A DNA stretch of 64,000 nucleotides. Origin: Zygaena filipendulae. Taxonomy: Eukaryota; Arthropoda; Insecta; Lepidoptera; Zygaenidae. The stretch lies in assembly GCA_907165275.2 (NCBI GenBank), contig OU015669.1, positions 2,192,501-2,256,500 on the forward strand. The letters run 5' to 3'. The position numbers and the translations under genes are program-made. Shown here piece by piece: positions 20,185 through 30,931 of the stretch. The notes beneath the pieces are model-generated. The model was not told the DNA's origin. It did not search any database and was given only the letters and a program-made list of their open reading frames with translations. Position 1 is the stretch's first letter; every line of letters starts with the position of its first letter.

Positions 20185-21215
20185 ACTCTATTTCTGGCAT
20201 TCATTAACGATCTTGCCCACTTCATCATAGACGGTTTAGCTGTCTTGTTTGCTGATGATACCACGATTGTGGTATGTGCCCACACTTATGAGCAGTTAAA
20301 CTACAAAATAAATTTTACATACACCCGGCTGCAAGAGTGGTTGTCTTCAAATGGACTTATACTCAACTCAACAAAGTCCACCTTAATGGTATTCTCGACT
20401 AAAGCAGTTGAACTATATGTTTGCATAGATAGTCCTGTTCCGGTCAGTCACACGTGCAGGTTTCTTGGTTACACACTGGACTCACATATTAACTGAAAAA
20501 ATCCATATACAATCACTTTGTGACAAACTTAGTAGCGCAGCTTACGCTCTGCGAAAATTGCGCCCACTCATCTCCAGTGTCGTACTAAGAAAGACGTACT
20601 TTGCACATTTCCACTCACTGATGCGACGGTATATTGTTGTGGGGAAACTCGACCGAATCCAACCGCGTTTTTGTTCTACAAAAGCGCGCGCTTCGCATTA
20701 TGGCAGGTATAAAACCCCGGCAAACCTGTAGGGCACTCTTTGCTAAACACCGCATAATGACAGTGAAAAGTCTTTACCTGTTCGAGATCATTTCATACTT
20801 CCGAAAAAATATTGAAAACTTCAGTCGTCGAGAGTGCGGAGGGCGACCCCCACCGGACCCAACTGGCCACTAAAAACCCGCGAGTGATTGGCCCAGTTCT
20901 TTACAAGAAACTACCCACTAGTTTAAAAAATGAATCTGACGAAACGTTCTACCGCCTGCTGAAGAATATTTTGTTAGATAACGAATTTTATTGTCTAAAA
21001 GATTATTATTTGCATAATTTCGATTGAATTGATTTCCATTTTTATTTTGTTTTCTTCTTTTGACATGTTTATTTTATTTTTATTTTAAATGACATTTCTA
21101 TTACTTTTATTATTACTATTCTTTAAGTGACGATCATAATATTATCCTAAGACATTTTTATTAGTAATGTAACTATGGCATTGATAATATGTGATAAATG
21201 ATTCTATTCTATTCA
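20185..21215 (+). pseudogene. Non-LTR (LINE) retrotransposon, RT fragment to 3' end
   Basis: The sequence encodes FLAFINDLAHF, then the catalytic FADDTTIVV, LNSTKS and CRFLGYTLDSHI, and after frame changes LRKLRPLISSVVLRKTYF and RVFVLQKRALRIMAGI, the usual order from the RT palm to the C-terminal end in Jockey/CR1-like elements. A last frame ends at TGA 21027 with PRVIGPVLY, LPTSLKN and ETFYRLLKN. The untranslated tail ends in ATTCTATTCTATTC near 21203. At least three frameshifts or stops and the absence of the 5' part show a dead 5'-truncated insertion. It sits between two viral polymerase-like segments and may have split them. Confidence 0.8.
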
Positions 21216-21221
21216 TGATTG

Positions 21222-21428
21222 ATCCATCAGTAATATATGCAGACAAAAGCCACTCTATGAATAGATCAGAAGTTATCAATCATATTCGTAAGAATCCCCC
21301 CAGTTCCATCGAAGAAAGTTTTTGAATCCTTTTTAGGGAAGCCAGCGACAAATTGGCCGAAATTTCTCAGTGAGACTAATAAGAAGGGTGTTAGATCCTT
21401 CTCATTAAAGAGGAACGAATTCATTAAT
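21222..21428 (+). pseudogene. Endogenous viral element: L segment normally found just before motif A
   Basis: The first frame reads [18 protein letters not shown] and meets a stop at about 21328; a second frame, overlapping it, carries ATNWPKFLSETNKKGV. Mononegavirus L proteins have an A-D-K-x-x-S block followed by an N-W-x-x-F-L block shortly upstream of the K-x-R-E...GR block present in the 15377-15990 piece. The assignment rests on this order. One frameshift is seen near 21320. Confidence 0.55.
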
Positions 21429-21544
21429 TCGTTAATAAAATAAAAAAAAATAAAAAAATAAAAAAATTCGTTAATAAAATTAACGAATTAAAGAACGAAT
21501 TAGGCTAGTTTCCTAAATTTTAGTTTTGAGTCCGTCTTAGTCCC

Positions 21545-22075
21545 TCACGCGTCAGCTGAATCAAACTTCCAATATCAGTGGCGCATTAACGTGTGGGCTG
21601 GAATATTTCACAATTTTGTCATCGGTCTAGTGATTTTGCCACCAAATTTAAATGGACAAAACTATCGAATTTTTTAAAGTGTGAAATGGAAGATGCCCTT
21701 ATCGATTTACCGGTAACATCGTATGTTAACTTAGTGATGGAAAACCGCGTAGTATTCTAACATGACGGGGCGCCAGCGCATTTTGCGCGGGACTATTTGG
21801 ATGTCTTATTCCCACATTGGATAGGATGAGGTAGACCGGTTGCCTGGCCGGCGCGCTCACTAGACCTCACGCCATTGGACGTTTTTCTTTGAGGCTACAT
21901 TAAAAATTCGGTTTATGCGGTAAACTGTTCTACGCGGGAGGAAATGGTGGATCGCATACAAGCCGCGTTCCGGATGGTGACACCCGAGATGCTGCAAAAC
22001 GTGCGAATTTCTACATACCGGCGGACCGGATTGTTGATTGCAAATGACGGACGGCATTTTGAGCCATATTTGTAA
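21545..22075 (+). pseudogene. Degenerate DD41D-type Tc1/mariner transposase, C-terminal half
   Basis: Frames encode WRINVWAGIFHNFVIGLVIL, then HDGAPAHFARDYL, WPARSLDLTPLDVFL and GRHFEPYL before TAA at 22073-22075. The motif order and the wide spacing between the second and third catalytic aspartates match the intact gene at 8775-9872, but the two differ at many residues and are not recent copies of one element. Several stops and frame changes are present. The N-terminal half is missing and a MITE fragment abuts the left side. Confidence 0.75.
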
Positions 22076-22894
22076 TAGGTACATTTTGGCAAAGAACAGA
22101 TAGAAGGGACATCAACTCAGTTTAGCATGGAAACGAATAAAAACCGGTGTCGCCGGCTGTGACTGTCGTATATAAACATTGCGATTGCAGCCATAGTCTC
22201 AGGACTTAGGCTTGTTGCAAATTTTTGGGTGGGTAATTCACTAATGTCCTGCGGTATGTTGTTATCTTTATACACATTGCATTACAATTAGGTACAATGC
22301 AATTTTTGCTGAGGCTCGATAAATACATGTGTCCGTCAGCAGAGGTCCATAGTGGACGTTACGTTCACTTCCCCTGCGATCGGACACAGACAGATCGGAG
22401 ACTGTCGGATCATCTTTATATAAGATTCGACCTCTCCGCCCCCGCCAGCACACCCCGTCCCCCCCGAGATGGGCGTAGAAATAAGCGTTGATGTAAGCGA
22501 CTGCATCCATTGATAGCACTAGGACTAGAAATTTTTGGTAAAACGCCTCAATTTCATGTTATTTATATAGATCTTGTTCATCATTATCAGTTACTGAGTC
22601 AAAGCAAGGACTGGAAACTTTTCATTGTACAAATATATTTTCTCAAAAATAGCAACTTCTCTAACTCATGGTTGCAAACTCTCTAATTCAGTGCATATAA
22701 ACCTACTTTTTCCCTGCCAATTGTAAGAGTAGAAAAACGAGCCAGGTGAGATAACTCAAGTAGCAGTGCGTCTTGTCTAAAAAGTATGGTAGTGAGTGGT
22801 AGATTTCCCAAAATTGGAAGTAAGTATTACATTTTAATTATTAATTATTGATTTATAAAATATCTCCATAATAATATGTAATTTATTGTTTTAG
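22076..22894. other. Gene-free stretch with repeat fragments
   Basis: The segment AGAAGGGACATCAACT...AAACCGGTGTCGCCGG at 22102-22158 recurs at 50701-50757, so it belongs to a dispersed repeat. No gene is supported. Confidence 0.45.
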
Positions 22895-23370
22895 GTTTTT
22901 GCAGCTGAGAAGAGTATTTATGTTCTTAGTAACATAAAATTAGTTGAACCATCTACATCGGAACATTCGGAACCACCTGAGAAAAAACAGAAAATACAAG
23001 AAGAATTGGATAAATCAATCCAAACTGAAAATCTAATCGCTCCTCGAAAAAAAAATATTAAATTGAGATATTAAAAATTCTATCTCAAGGCTTGAAAAGT
23101 CGTAAAAATACTACAATTAAGAACTTGAAATCAATACTTTCATTGATAAAAAAGAAATGCAATAGCTGCTCGGGAGGTAAAAGACATGATTGAACTGAAT
23201 TTTCAAAATATCCACGAAAAAATGAATGAAACAAAATCTAGCCGAGGAATTAGGTACAGCGATAGCTTGAAGTTCTTTGCTTTGACTTTGTACTACACTT
23301 CTGGACACATCTATTGGCCCACCTTGCATTTTCAGTTTCGTTTGGTCCTAGCTAAAAATTTAAATTAGGT
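22895..23370 (+). pseudogene. P-element/THAP9-like transposase fragment
   Basis: After an intron-like T-rich tract ending TTTTAG at 22894 a frame encodes an acidic/basic linker (VEPSTSEHSE, EKKQKIQEEL) to a stop near 23072. Another frame has REVKDMIELNF and then RGIRYSDSLKFFALTLYYTS, which matches the R-G-x-R-Y-s-x-x-L-k-x-F-A-L-T-L-y block of P-element-like transposases. The THAP domain and the catalytic residues further downstream are missing. At least one frameshift is present. Confidence 0.55.
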
Positions 23371-23744
23371 CAAGCAAAAAGTTTTTATGCAGTTTTGAAC
23401 CTGGTACATTCATAATTTAATTCAATAGTCTTTTTTTCAATTTCAAACACAGAATTTAAAGAAACAAAAGACAATTTGGAGCCTATTCGTTGATATCAAA
23501 CAATCGAATACTAAGAAAAAGTGATTTTATTGGTTTACTTGGATTTAATTCTTGAAAGTGTGATTTTTCTCCTTGGTTTTACAACAAAAATTACTTATTC
23601 TTAATATTAAGGTGAGGTTCTATCAATAATCTATGGATACTTCGCCTGAAGTCGCCGCCCAAGCTGTGGCACTTATCCAGGCCGGCCACGGTAAGCAAAA
23701 AGCATCTCCCTCTGCTATGGAGACTGATGATGATTCAGTAACTA
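23371..23744. other. Short unexplained open frame before the mariner end
   Basis: Mostly AT-rich. From 23633 a 38-codon frame (MDTSPEVAAQAVALIQAGHG...) has a base composition unlike its surroundings and a possible donor (CACG|GTAAGC). The mariner TIR begins inside its stop codon region at 23745. It could be a cut-off exon or a gag fragment; I cannot tell. Confidence 0.3.
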
Positions 23745-23959
23745 CATAGGGCGCACTGTAAGTTTCCGGAACTGGCCACTTACATAAACAATATTTAAAA
23801 ATGTGTGCGCACCTCGCACATGAGTACAGAAATACTTACGAAAATACTTACATACTTCACAGCGGTTTACCTCCATGTACCTATCATTACCAAACCGTGT
23901 ACGTAACATACCTTTACCGGGGAATGGGATTAAGGATCAGGAAGGTTGAAGGAGCAAGA

Positions 23960-24545
23960 GAGAAATAACATACACAGTGGTGACCCTCCGACAACAAAGA
24001 AGAAAAAAAAAGGAATCAACAAAAGGCTGAAGCTATGGCCGAGCAAGAACAGAAAATCGTCGAGGCAACCAAAATCGCTGACCTGGCTGCGATCTCCGTG
24101 CGCACAACGTAACAAGACGTCGGAAAACTAACGTCGACACCGACCGCGGCGGATGTCGGTGTCCCCAAGATCAGCAACCGCCTTTGTGTTCATGATCGCG
24201 ACTCACACGAACGTTTCCTCGTGGACACTGGCGCAGATATATCTGTTTGGGCTGCAACATCGAAAACTAAGAAAAAGGCCGCACATACCTACAAACTTTA
24301 CGCGGCAAACAACACACCGATAAATACCCACGGCGAGAAAACAATCAAGCTCCACCTGGGACTACGGCGCAGTTTCACCTGGACATTTATTGTCGCAGAC
24401 GTGAAGACTTCCATATTGGGTGCAGACTTCTTACGTCACTACAAGCTCCTTGTGGATCTTCACAGAAAAAAATTCAAATCACATAGACCTGGTAAATTAT
24501 ATAAGAAAGTTCTAATTGATAGAGAGCGACTTTACCACACTTATG
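23960..24545 (+). pseudogene. Ty3/gypsy-type element: leader and aspartic protease fragment
   Basis: AGTGGTGACCCTCCGAC near 23979 resembles the end of an insect gypsy LTR followed by its primer binding site. A frame from about 24187 reads RLCVHDRD, the protease active site FLVDTGADISVWA, and ILGADFLRHYKLLVDL, in the order of a retropepsin. RT and RNase H do not follow; an unrelated frame starts near 24516. Confidence 0.65.
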
Positions 24546-25016
24546 TCACAGAAGTCAGACGCGGTTAAAAGGCCTTCTTCACCTGCATCCAGGGCAAGCA
24601 CTAAGTCTCCAGTAATCTTTGGTAGAAGTTACAAGATGGCCACTGATGAGACTTACATGAATGTAAAAGCTTCCCAGCCACCAACAATCCCACCAAAAAC
24701 AGGGGTTGCTGAAGAATGGGATATACTTACTGGATTCCTAAAGATGTCCATTAAGGATAGAGACTCTATAGCCTCTGACCAACTAAATATGGTGAACCCA
24801 AGTGATGCATCCATGGTTAGAGCAGCCATAGTGGGAAGAACATCCAAATCAAACTTTGAAGCTACTAAAGCTCTCATACGTCTAATGGCATATGAGGGGT
24901 TCAACCCAGTAATACGACTACTACTTCCAAAATTCCATTTCTACAGCAAATGTGAGTTTAATACCTACCTGCTCGTAATACCTCCGCCACAAATGTATTG
25001 CAACATTTGTAAATAG
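24516..25016 (+). pseudogene. Unidentified open frame, possibly virus-derived
   Basis: About 165 codons without a stop encode a plausible globular protein: a serine/proline/lysine-rich start, then VAEEWDILTGFLKMSIKDRD, SMVRAAIVGRT and KALIRLMAYEGFNPVIRLLL. I recognise no family. It lies between a gypsy protease and a mariner transposase. Another unfamiliar segment just past the mariner (26268-26585) could be its continuation, split by the insertion. A nucleocapsid-like origin from a negative-strand RNA virus is a guess only. Confidence 0.3.
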
Positions 25017-25109
25017 AACTCTTTGGCTGTAGAATGCAGTTTGTTTCATCTGACTGTCTTTTGTTTTTACCTTGTGGCGCCATTTAAAAAATTGTGTGTC
25101 TGCATCAAC

Positions 25110-26162
25110 ATGGATTTAACTCGGGAAAATTTTCGTAGTATGATTTTCTACGATTTTAAGTGTAATTTGACAGCTCAACAGAGCATCGCTCGGCTTGAAA
25201 CAGCTTTTGGCAATGAAGCACCATGCAAGACAACTGTTTATAGCTGGTTTGCAGAATTCAAGCGTGGTCGTATCAATCTCAGTGACGAATCTCGCGATGG
25301 TCGGCCGTCCACCGCTGTGACCAATAAAAACATCGATGCTGTGCGCCGTATGATTGAAACAGACAGGCATGTGACCTACCATGAAATTCGCGCATCCTTA
25401 GAAATAGGCATGAGTCAAATACAATTAATCCTACACAAACATTTGGGTGTGAGAAAGCTGTGCTCGCGGTGGATCCCACACAACTTGACTGAGGCTCAAA
25501 AAACGGACCGCGTCACTTGGTGCAGTGCCATGCTTACCAGATTCAACGAAGGTGCGTCAAATTTGGTGTGGGACATAGTAACAGGTGACGAAACATGGAT
25601 TTATTGCTACGATCCCAAAACAAAGCAGCAATCGAGCGTATGGGTCTTTCAAGATGAGCCGAAACCAACCAAAGTGGCGCGCGTGAAAAGTGCATCTAAG
25701 CGGATGATTGCTTCTTTTTTTAATAAAACTGGACACGTGGCTACTGTTGCTTTAGAGAATCGTCGTACAGTGAATAGTGACTGGTACACGACCATTTGTT
25801 TGCCGGAAGTTATTGACGAACTCCGTAAAAATAACCTTAAACGCCGTATCATCCTGCACCACGACAATGCTAGTTCTCACACGGCCAGACAGACAAACGA
25901 CTTTTTGAAGGCGAAAAATGTAGAACTCATGAGTCATCCTGCATACAGCCCCGACCTGGCACCTTGTGACTTTTTTCTGTTCCCAAAAATTAAGAACCAA
26001 TTACGCGGTCAACGATTTTCATCACCAGAAGAGGCTGTCGAGGAGTATGAGAAACACGTTTCAGAGGTCACCACAGAGGAGTGGCACAAAAGTTTTCAAA
26101 ACTGGTTTCATCGAATGAAAAAGTGTATTTTGAAAAACAATAAATTAATTTTGTACCTTTAA
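25110..26162 (+). CDS. Intact mariner transposase (DD34D)
   Basis: The ATG at 25110 starts a 350-residue protein close to the 345 residues of classic mariner transposases. It has the paired helix-turn-helix N-terminus (SIARLETAFGNEAPCKTTVY, then a second in VTYHEIRASLEIGMSQIQLI), the linker WIPHNLTEAQ (family WVPHEL), the first catalytic D in VTGDETWIY, the second in LHHDNASSHTA and the third in YSPDLAPCDFFLF. The second and third are 34 residues apart, giving DD34D. No stop or frameshift is seen. Upstream ATGs exist in frame but add non-family sequence. With both terminal repeats present, the unit could have been mobile fairly recently. Confidence 0.93.
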   Translation: MDLTRENFRSMIFYDFKCNLTAQQSIARLETAFGNEAPCKTTVYSWFAEFKRGRINLSDESRDGRPSTAVTNKNIDAVRRMIETDRHVTYHEIRASLEIGMSQIQLILHKHLGVRKLCSRWIPHNLTEAQKTDRVTWCSAMLTRFNEGASNLVWDIVTGDETWIYCYDPKTKQQSSVWVFQDEPKPTKVARVKSASKRMIASFFNKTGHVATVALENRRTVNSDWYTTICLPEVIDELRKNNLKRRIILHHDNASSHTARQTNDFLKAKNVELMSHPAYSPDLAPCDFFLFPKIKNQLRGQRFSSPEEAVEEYEKHVSEVTTEEWHKSFQNWFHRMKKCILKNNKLILYL

Positions 26163-26267
26163 TAGTATTTTTTCATATTCATTCCGGAAACTTATAGTGC
26201 GCCCCACGTATAAGAGATGCTATGCCTTTGTACAACATCACAGTAGGTATAATGAGTATAATATACA

Positions 26268-26840
26268 TTGCACAATACATGCAGACAGGAGGTTAAACAA
26301 AATCTTACAAATATGATAAAGAAAACAGAGAGCACCTCTTTTAAAATACACTATCGTGGTCAAGATTATGCAATGGAAAATAAGGAGCTCAAGGCCAAAT
26401 GGTTGGAAATATTAAATAAAAACGGTTTAGAATACCACGATTTTTCTCAAACTGATAACACAAACTGGTATGGTACAATGGGGGCCTATTTGGACATGTT
26501 CTCTGCATATTCATTGAGAACCAACGAATTACGATTGGGCCACAACAATATGTCTATTACCAAAGTAGATGGAGTTCACAAAAGTTTTCCTGTTAGGTCC
26601 CTATACAATGGTGCCGTAGAACAATTTCACTCTACTATTTTAGGACATATCCGCCTGTTACAAACAAAGAATAAACAATCCCCCATTAATGAGCTTATGT
26701 TGTATGCCGTATTAGCTTATAACAACTCTATCCACTCCACCACCGATAGGAGACCGGTCGAAATAATAAATAGACACTTAGATAATCGTGATCAATTTGA
26801 TTTACTAATAAAAAAAAACATTTCTAAAAACTTATATTAA
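26268..26840 (+). pseudogene. Unidentified segment joined to a gypsy/errantivirus integrase C-terminus
   Basis: The frame is open for 190 codons. The first 105 or so residues (KIHYRGQDYAMENKELKAKW, NWYGTMGAYLDMFSAYS, NELRLGHNN) are not integrase and are unidentified. From about 26600 the sequence YNGAVEQFHSTILGHIRLL, LAYNNSIHSTTDRRP follows the integrase core end of insect gypsy/errantivirus elements (N-G-x-x-E-x-F-H-S-T and Y-N-x-S-I-H-S). No DDE aspartates precede it, so the integrase is truncated. Confidence 0.6.
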
Positions 26841-27254
26841 TAAAGAAATAACTACAAATTTATATTTCAAAATAATCGAAATCTTAAACAGAAGACGGAT
26901 GGCAATAACAAATAAACTTAACTCGACAAAAAATAAAAATCTAGGTATAAAGGATCAGGAATATAATAAAAGAAACATATGTAGACCATTAAAATTACAA
27001 CGCTCCTTGTTACAGGGCAACGATCTTCAACCTAGCACTAGCCGACGAAGCGACATTGACACCAATGACGAATAGCCCCGGTATTTTACCCTTCAGAATA
27101 GGCATATTATGTAGGATCAAACAATCCGATCACACATTCCTACACTACATAAACCTCGGTCATCGGACATCGGTACCCAAATTCAAGTACTTGAAAACCA
27201 GATCCAAAGCCTGGAAGCATTGAACGCCGATGTCACCAAAGTTTTTAAACTTAG
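26841..27254 (+). pseudogene. Probable remainder of the gypsy/errantivirus element
   Basis: Following the integrase tail, short frames resemble the start of an errantivirus-type downstream gene (CRIKQSDHTFLHYINLG near 27113-27165), interrupted by stops. The element is cut by the DUF7869 transposon at 27259. Low confidence on detail. Confidence 0.35.
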
Positions 27255-27612
27255 ATTTGAGGCATATAGAATCAAAGGAAGCTAAGCGCCACACTTTCAA
27301 AAAATCAACTAAGTATGGAGCCATCTAGGGAAATTTTGGTTGCAACTCTTTACTTTATTATTGTAAGAAACAAATACAGCTCAAGCCCTTTAAATTTCGT
27401 TCAAAAATGGATTTTGGGATCAAATACAGCTAAGTCACCTTAGGTCACAATCAAAGACAGCTAGATGATAAAACAACCAATCACAACGCTTGAATTCTCG
27501 AAAACAAAATGGCGATTTCTGTACAATTGCGTTAGCCACACCTAATATTTTTTATTGTATTTTTAGTGTTTTTAGTGAGTTCTCGTGCAAAATTTGTTGT
27601 GAAACGATTATT

Positions 27613-30600
27613 ATGGAGGTCCCTGTAGAACCGGCAAGTACTGGCAGAGGTCGAAAACGCACACGAAACCCAGAAAACTGGAAGGCAAACATTGCTAAGA
27701 GAGAAAGGTTAGTGATGTGCCTCGCGTCTACATTCCACACAATGTATAGATAAAGATAAATAATTGCTATCGAATTAAATTAATTTTTCGCAATATTTAT
27801 TTTTGCATGTATTGCTATGTACCATAACGCTAATACTACCTAACTGTAGCTAAAATTGGGCTAAGATAGAGAAGTTTGAGTGTTGAAAATATTTATTGTT
27901 GTTTTTATTTTAATTTTTATCTCCCAATAATGTATTTTATTTATATTACTTATATTTTTTGCTATAAATGCAAACCTACCTACAAGTACCAGTAATATAC
28001 CTTCTAAGAATATGTACTAACTAAGTAGTATGTTTAATAACTACCCTTTTTTTCGTCAGGGGTTAAGTCCTTTACAGGTTCATTGTTCCTAACTAATTTT
28101 TTTTTTTCACAGATACTCCTCAACTGCTTTACCTCAAAGAGTGAACTGTTCACATAAAAACCCAACACTAAAATGTGCAAGCCTGACAATGAACGAACTT
28201 CTAAAATTTTACCAATCATTTTATGCCTCAAGAAAAAAAAGCTTACAAGATGCTTTTCTTCTTAAGTGCTGCCAAATAAAACAAATTAAAAGGAGGCGTC
28301 CTAACCAAAATAAAAGGCTTAGAAGAGATTTTAATATCCAGTACAGGATTTTGAACAGTCAAAATAAATTTGTGACTGTTTGGCAAAAATTTTTTTTAAG
28401 TTCCTTGCAAATAAAAAAGTATAGAGTGGAATTTGTTATGAAGGTGTTTTACTATACGGGACAGTTTGCTAAAGAAAACAGGGGAGGAAACCATAAAATA
28501 AACAAGTATAGAGAGCAAAAAGATATAGTTCGGCAGTTTATTAGTAAGTTAAAATGCATAGAATCACATTACTGTCGATCTGCAACACAAGAGCGAAAAT
28601 ATCTGCACAGCGATTTGAGTATAAACAAACTTTATAAGATGTTCAAAACCGAATATCCTCAATCTGTTGTAAAGAAGTCTTATTTTCGTGCAATATTCAA
28701 CCAATATTTCAATTTAGGATTCGGTAATCCGAGAACAGACGTTTGCTCAAAGTGCATTGAGTTGGATGGGAAAATTAAAATGGAAAACGACCGAGAAAAA
28801 AAGAAACACCTCATGATCGAAAAAAGAGTCCATAAGCTCAGGGCAAAAGCATTCTTTAAATTGCTTCAGGAAAAATCAGAAGATATGATTACTTTCTCAT
28901 TTGACTGTCAAAAAAATAATCCCCTACCCAAAGTACCCGACCAGAGCGCATACTACAGTCGCCAAATATATCTTTACAATTTTACGATTGTTCAGGGTTC
29001 TTCTAAAGATCACCTGAATAAAGACACAACTTATGCATATTTGTGGACAGAGAACGAATTTCCAAAAACATCCAACCAGATAGCCTCTGCAGTGTACGAC
29101 CGTTTAAATAAAACTAATTTTGAAGGGATTAGTACTGTTCGTCTTGTAGCTGACGGATGTGGCGGGCAGAACAAGAATAGCATATTGCTATGTATGCTGT
29201 CAAGATGGCTTCTCGACAACATGTCTCTGAAAACAGTTGAAGTCGTTTTCCCAATTACTGGGCATTCTTTCATGCCGCCAGACCGAGTTTTCGGAAACAT
29301 TGAAAAAGTACTTAAAAAACAAGAAGTAATCATTCGACCTGAAGATTACATAGACATCATTGCAACAAATGCAACGGTTACAAAAATGCGTGACATTCAT
29401 AGTCCATTGAAATGTTACATTTTTTAGGCCTTACCTTGCGTTTTTTAGAGGACGCAATTTTATTTTTTTGATGTGTAGGGGGGGGGTCAGTGTAAAGCTA
29501 AAACCAAGTTTGTGGGGTCGCCACCCTTGTCCCACGGCCGCCATCTTGAAAATAGGGGTTGGAATGGTTTTTACGGTATATCTCTTAAACTATTTATTTG
29601 AGAAAAAAATTTGTTAATATTTTTTGTTGCAAATTAAATTCTCTACAACTTTGGTCCAGTAACTTTTTATCGTAGAACTATAAATAAAAAAGTTATAAGC
29701 GAAAATCTTCAGAAATTCGAGAAAAAAATTTATATTTTTCGATGTAACTTTTTTTTTAATCATTTTACGAAAAAATGATATCTGACCACTTTTGTAGATC
29801 GTTTTTTGAGGAACAACTTTTATTTGCATCATTTTTTCATTAAGTCAATAGCTAAGGTTTCACAGCGCTCCGAAGTGAGTACTATTTTTTAGTACTCTTA
29901 ACTATACCTATATTATACGTGTGTACTAATAATATGTCATCAGTTATTTTTTTTTTTAAATTTTATTTTTACTTTGTTAATATAATTTTTTTGATTATTA
30001 ATTTTGCAACATTATTAAAAATTAATTATTGACTCTTTTTCACTCCATAACAGAATTTAATTTAAATCACCGTGGATTATGCCTATTGGGGATACCACGT
30101 AAAAAAAAACGCGCCTCTAGACTCTACCTCGTAGCTGGTGGGGAAAAGAGTCAATAATTAATTATTAATAATATTGCAAAATTTGTAAAAAAAAAAAAAA
30201 AATGACTTAGACTTCACTTCAGTAGTGCCGCAAAAGATGTTCTAAAACCGACTGCGAGATGGCCTTTTAAAATGGTGAATGCAAAAGATTCATTTTGAAG
30301 AGATCCAAGACTGTTGGAAATGTGCTTATTCGTGGAGAACTGCATTTTAATTCAGATACAGGTAAAAAAGTAAATCTTTGCAAAACTGGAATGAAAACCA
30401 ACATGATTCTCCCATCCACCGTGCCACTAGGAGCACCCATGAATCGTGCAAAAATAACAGATGTCGATGCACTATTAAAAAAGCATTTTGGCGCTGAATG
30501 GGAAACCAATGCAGAATGTCAATTTTATGTAAATATTATAAGATCGCCAGTTATTCAGGAGAGGGAAGAGGAAGATGATAATGAAAACTATTGTGAAAGT

Positions 30601-30630
30601 AGGGTTGATACGGTGGATTTAAAAATTTAA
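27613..30630 (+). CDS. DUF7869-type (possibly Sola-like) putative transposase, three exons, 3' part damaged
   Basis: Exon 1 (27613-27707) encodes RGRKRTRNPENWKANIAKRE, a basic motif I recognise from the N-terminus of insect DUF7869 proteins. A donor AG|GTTAGT and an acceptor TTTCACAG at 28112 join in phase 2 to exon 2 (28113 to about 29400). Exon 2 has a lysine-rich helical region, a zinc-like pair (DVCSKCIEL), MITFSFDCQKNNPLPKVPD, YLWTENEFPKTSNQIASAVY, VRLVADGCGGQNKNSILLC and FPITGHSFMPPDRVFGNIEK. The aspartates in FSFD and VADG and a glutamate near NIEK are candidate DDE residues. The last exon, from about 30222 to TAA at 30630, has WPFKMVNAK and, after a one-base frameshift near 30283, LIRGELHFNSDTGKKV and an acidic tail. 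The donor of the second intron was not found and a MITE lies in that intron, so this copy may be inactive. Confidence 0.7.
30001..30182. mobile_element. MITE, 182 bp, with about 39-bp inverted repeats
   Basis: ATTTTGCAACATTATTAA at the left and its inverse at the right continue through TTAATTATTGACTCTTTT on both sides, with only two differences over 39 bp. The insert sits in the presumed second intron of the DUF7869-type gene. Flanking duplications are hard to read in the A/T-rich context. Confidence 0.75.
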
Positions 30631-30931
30631 CTTTTGTGTTTGTTGACAAAGAAGAAACAACTGATTGAGTAATAAGAAAAGTTTTAAGTTCATAAGAATA
30701 GAATATTGTTCCTAAAAGAAAAGAAAAGTCTGATTAAAATAAGCAAAAGTGTTTTTAATTTGGTTACAATTTTGATTAATTTTTGAAATTTTGTAAAAAA
30801 TTTAAATATCTATATGAAAACGTGTTTTAATTACTGGTCCCTGATATCGACCTCTGTTGGGAACATCACTATCATTGTGATGTCAATATGGCGCCAGTCA
30901 TTATCAAAGACAGCTAGGTTCACTTGAGTAA

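Larger units (their letters stand above)
23745..26208 (+). mobile_element. Mariner transposon unit carrying extra retrotransposon-like DNA
   Basis: The left end CATAGGGCGCACTGTAAG continues with TTTCCGGAA. The right end, read on the minus strand, is CGTGGGGCGCACTATAAG followed by TTTCCGGAA. These are terminal inverted repeats with three differences in about 28 bp, flanked by TA at 23743-23744 and 26209-26210. The unit is 2,464 bp, about twice the usual mariner length, because gypsy-like and unidentified sequence lies between the left repeat and the transposase gene. Either a retroelement inserted into the mariner 5' leader, or the left repeat belongs to another mariner copy. Confidence 0.75.
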
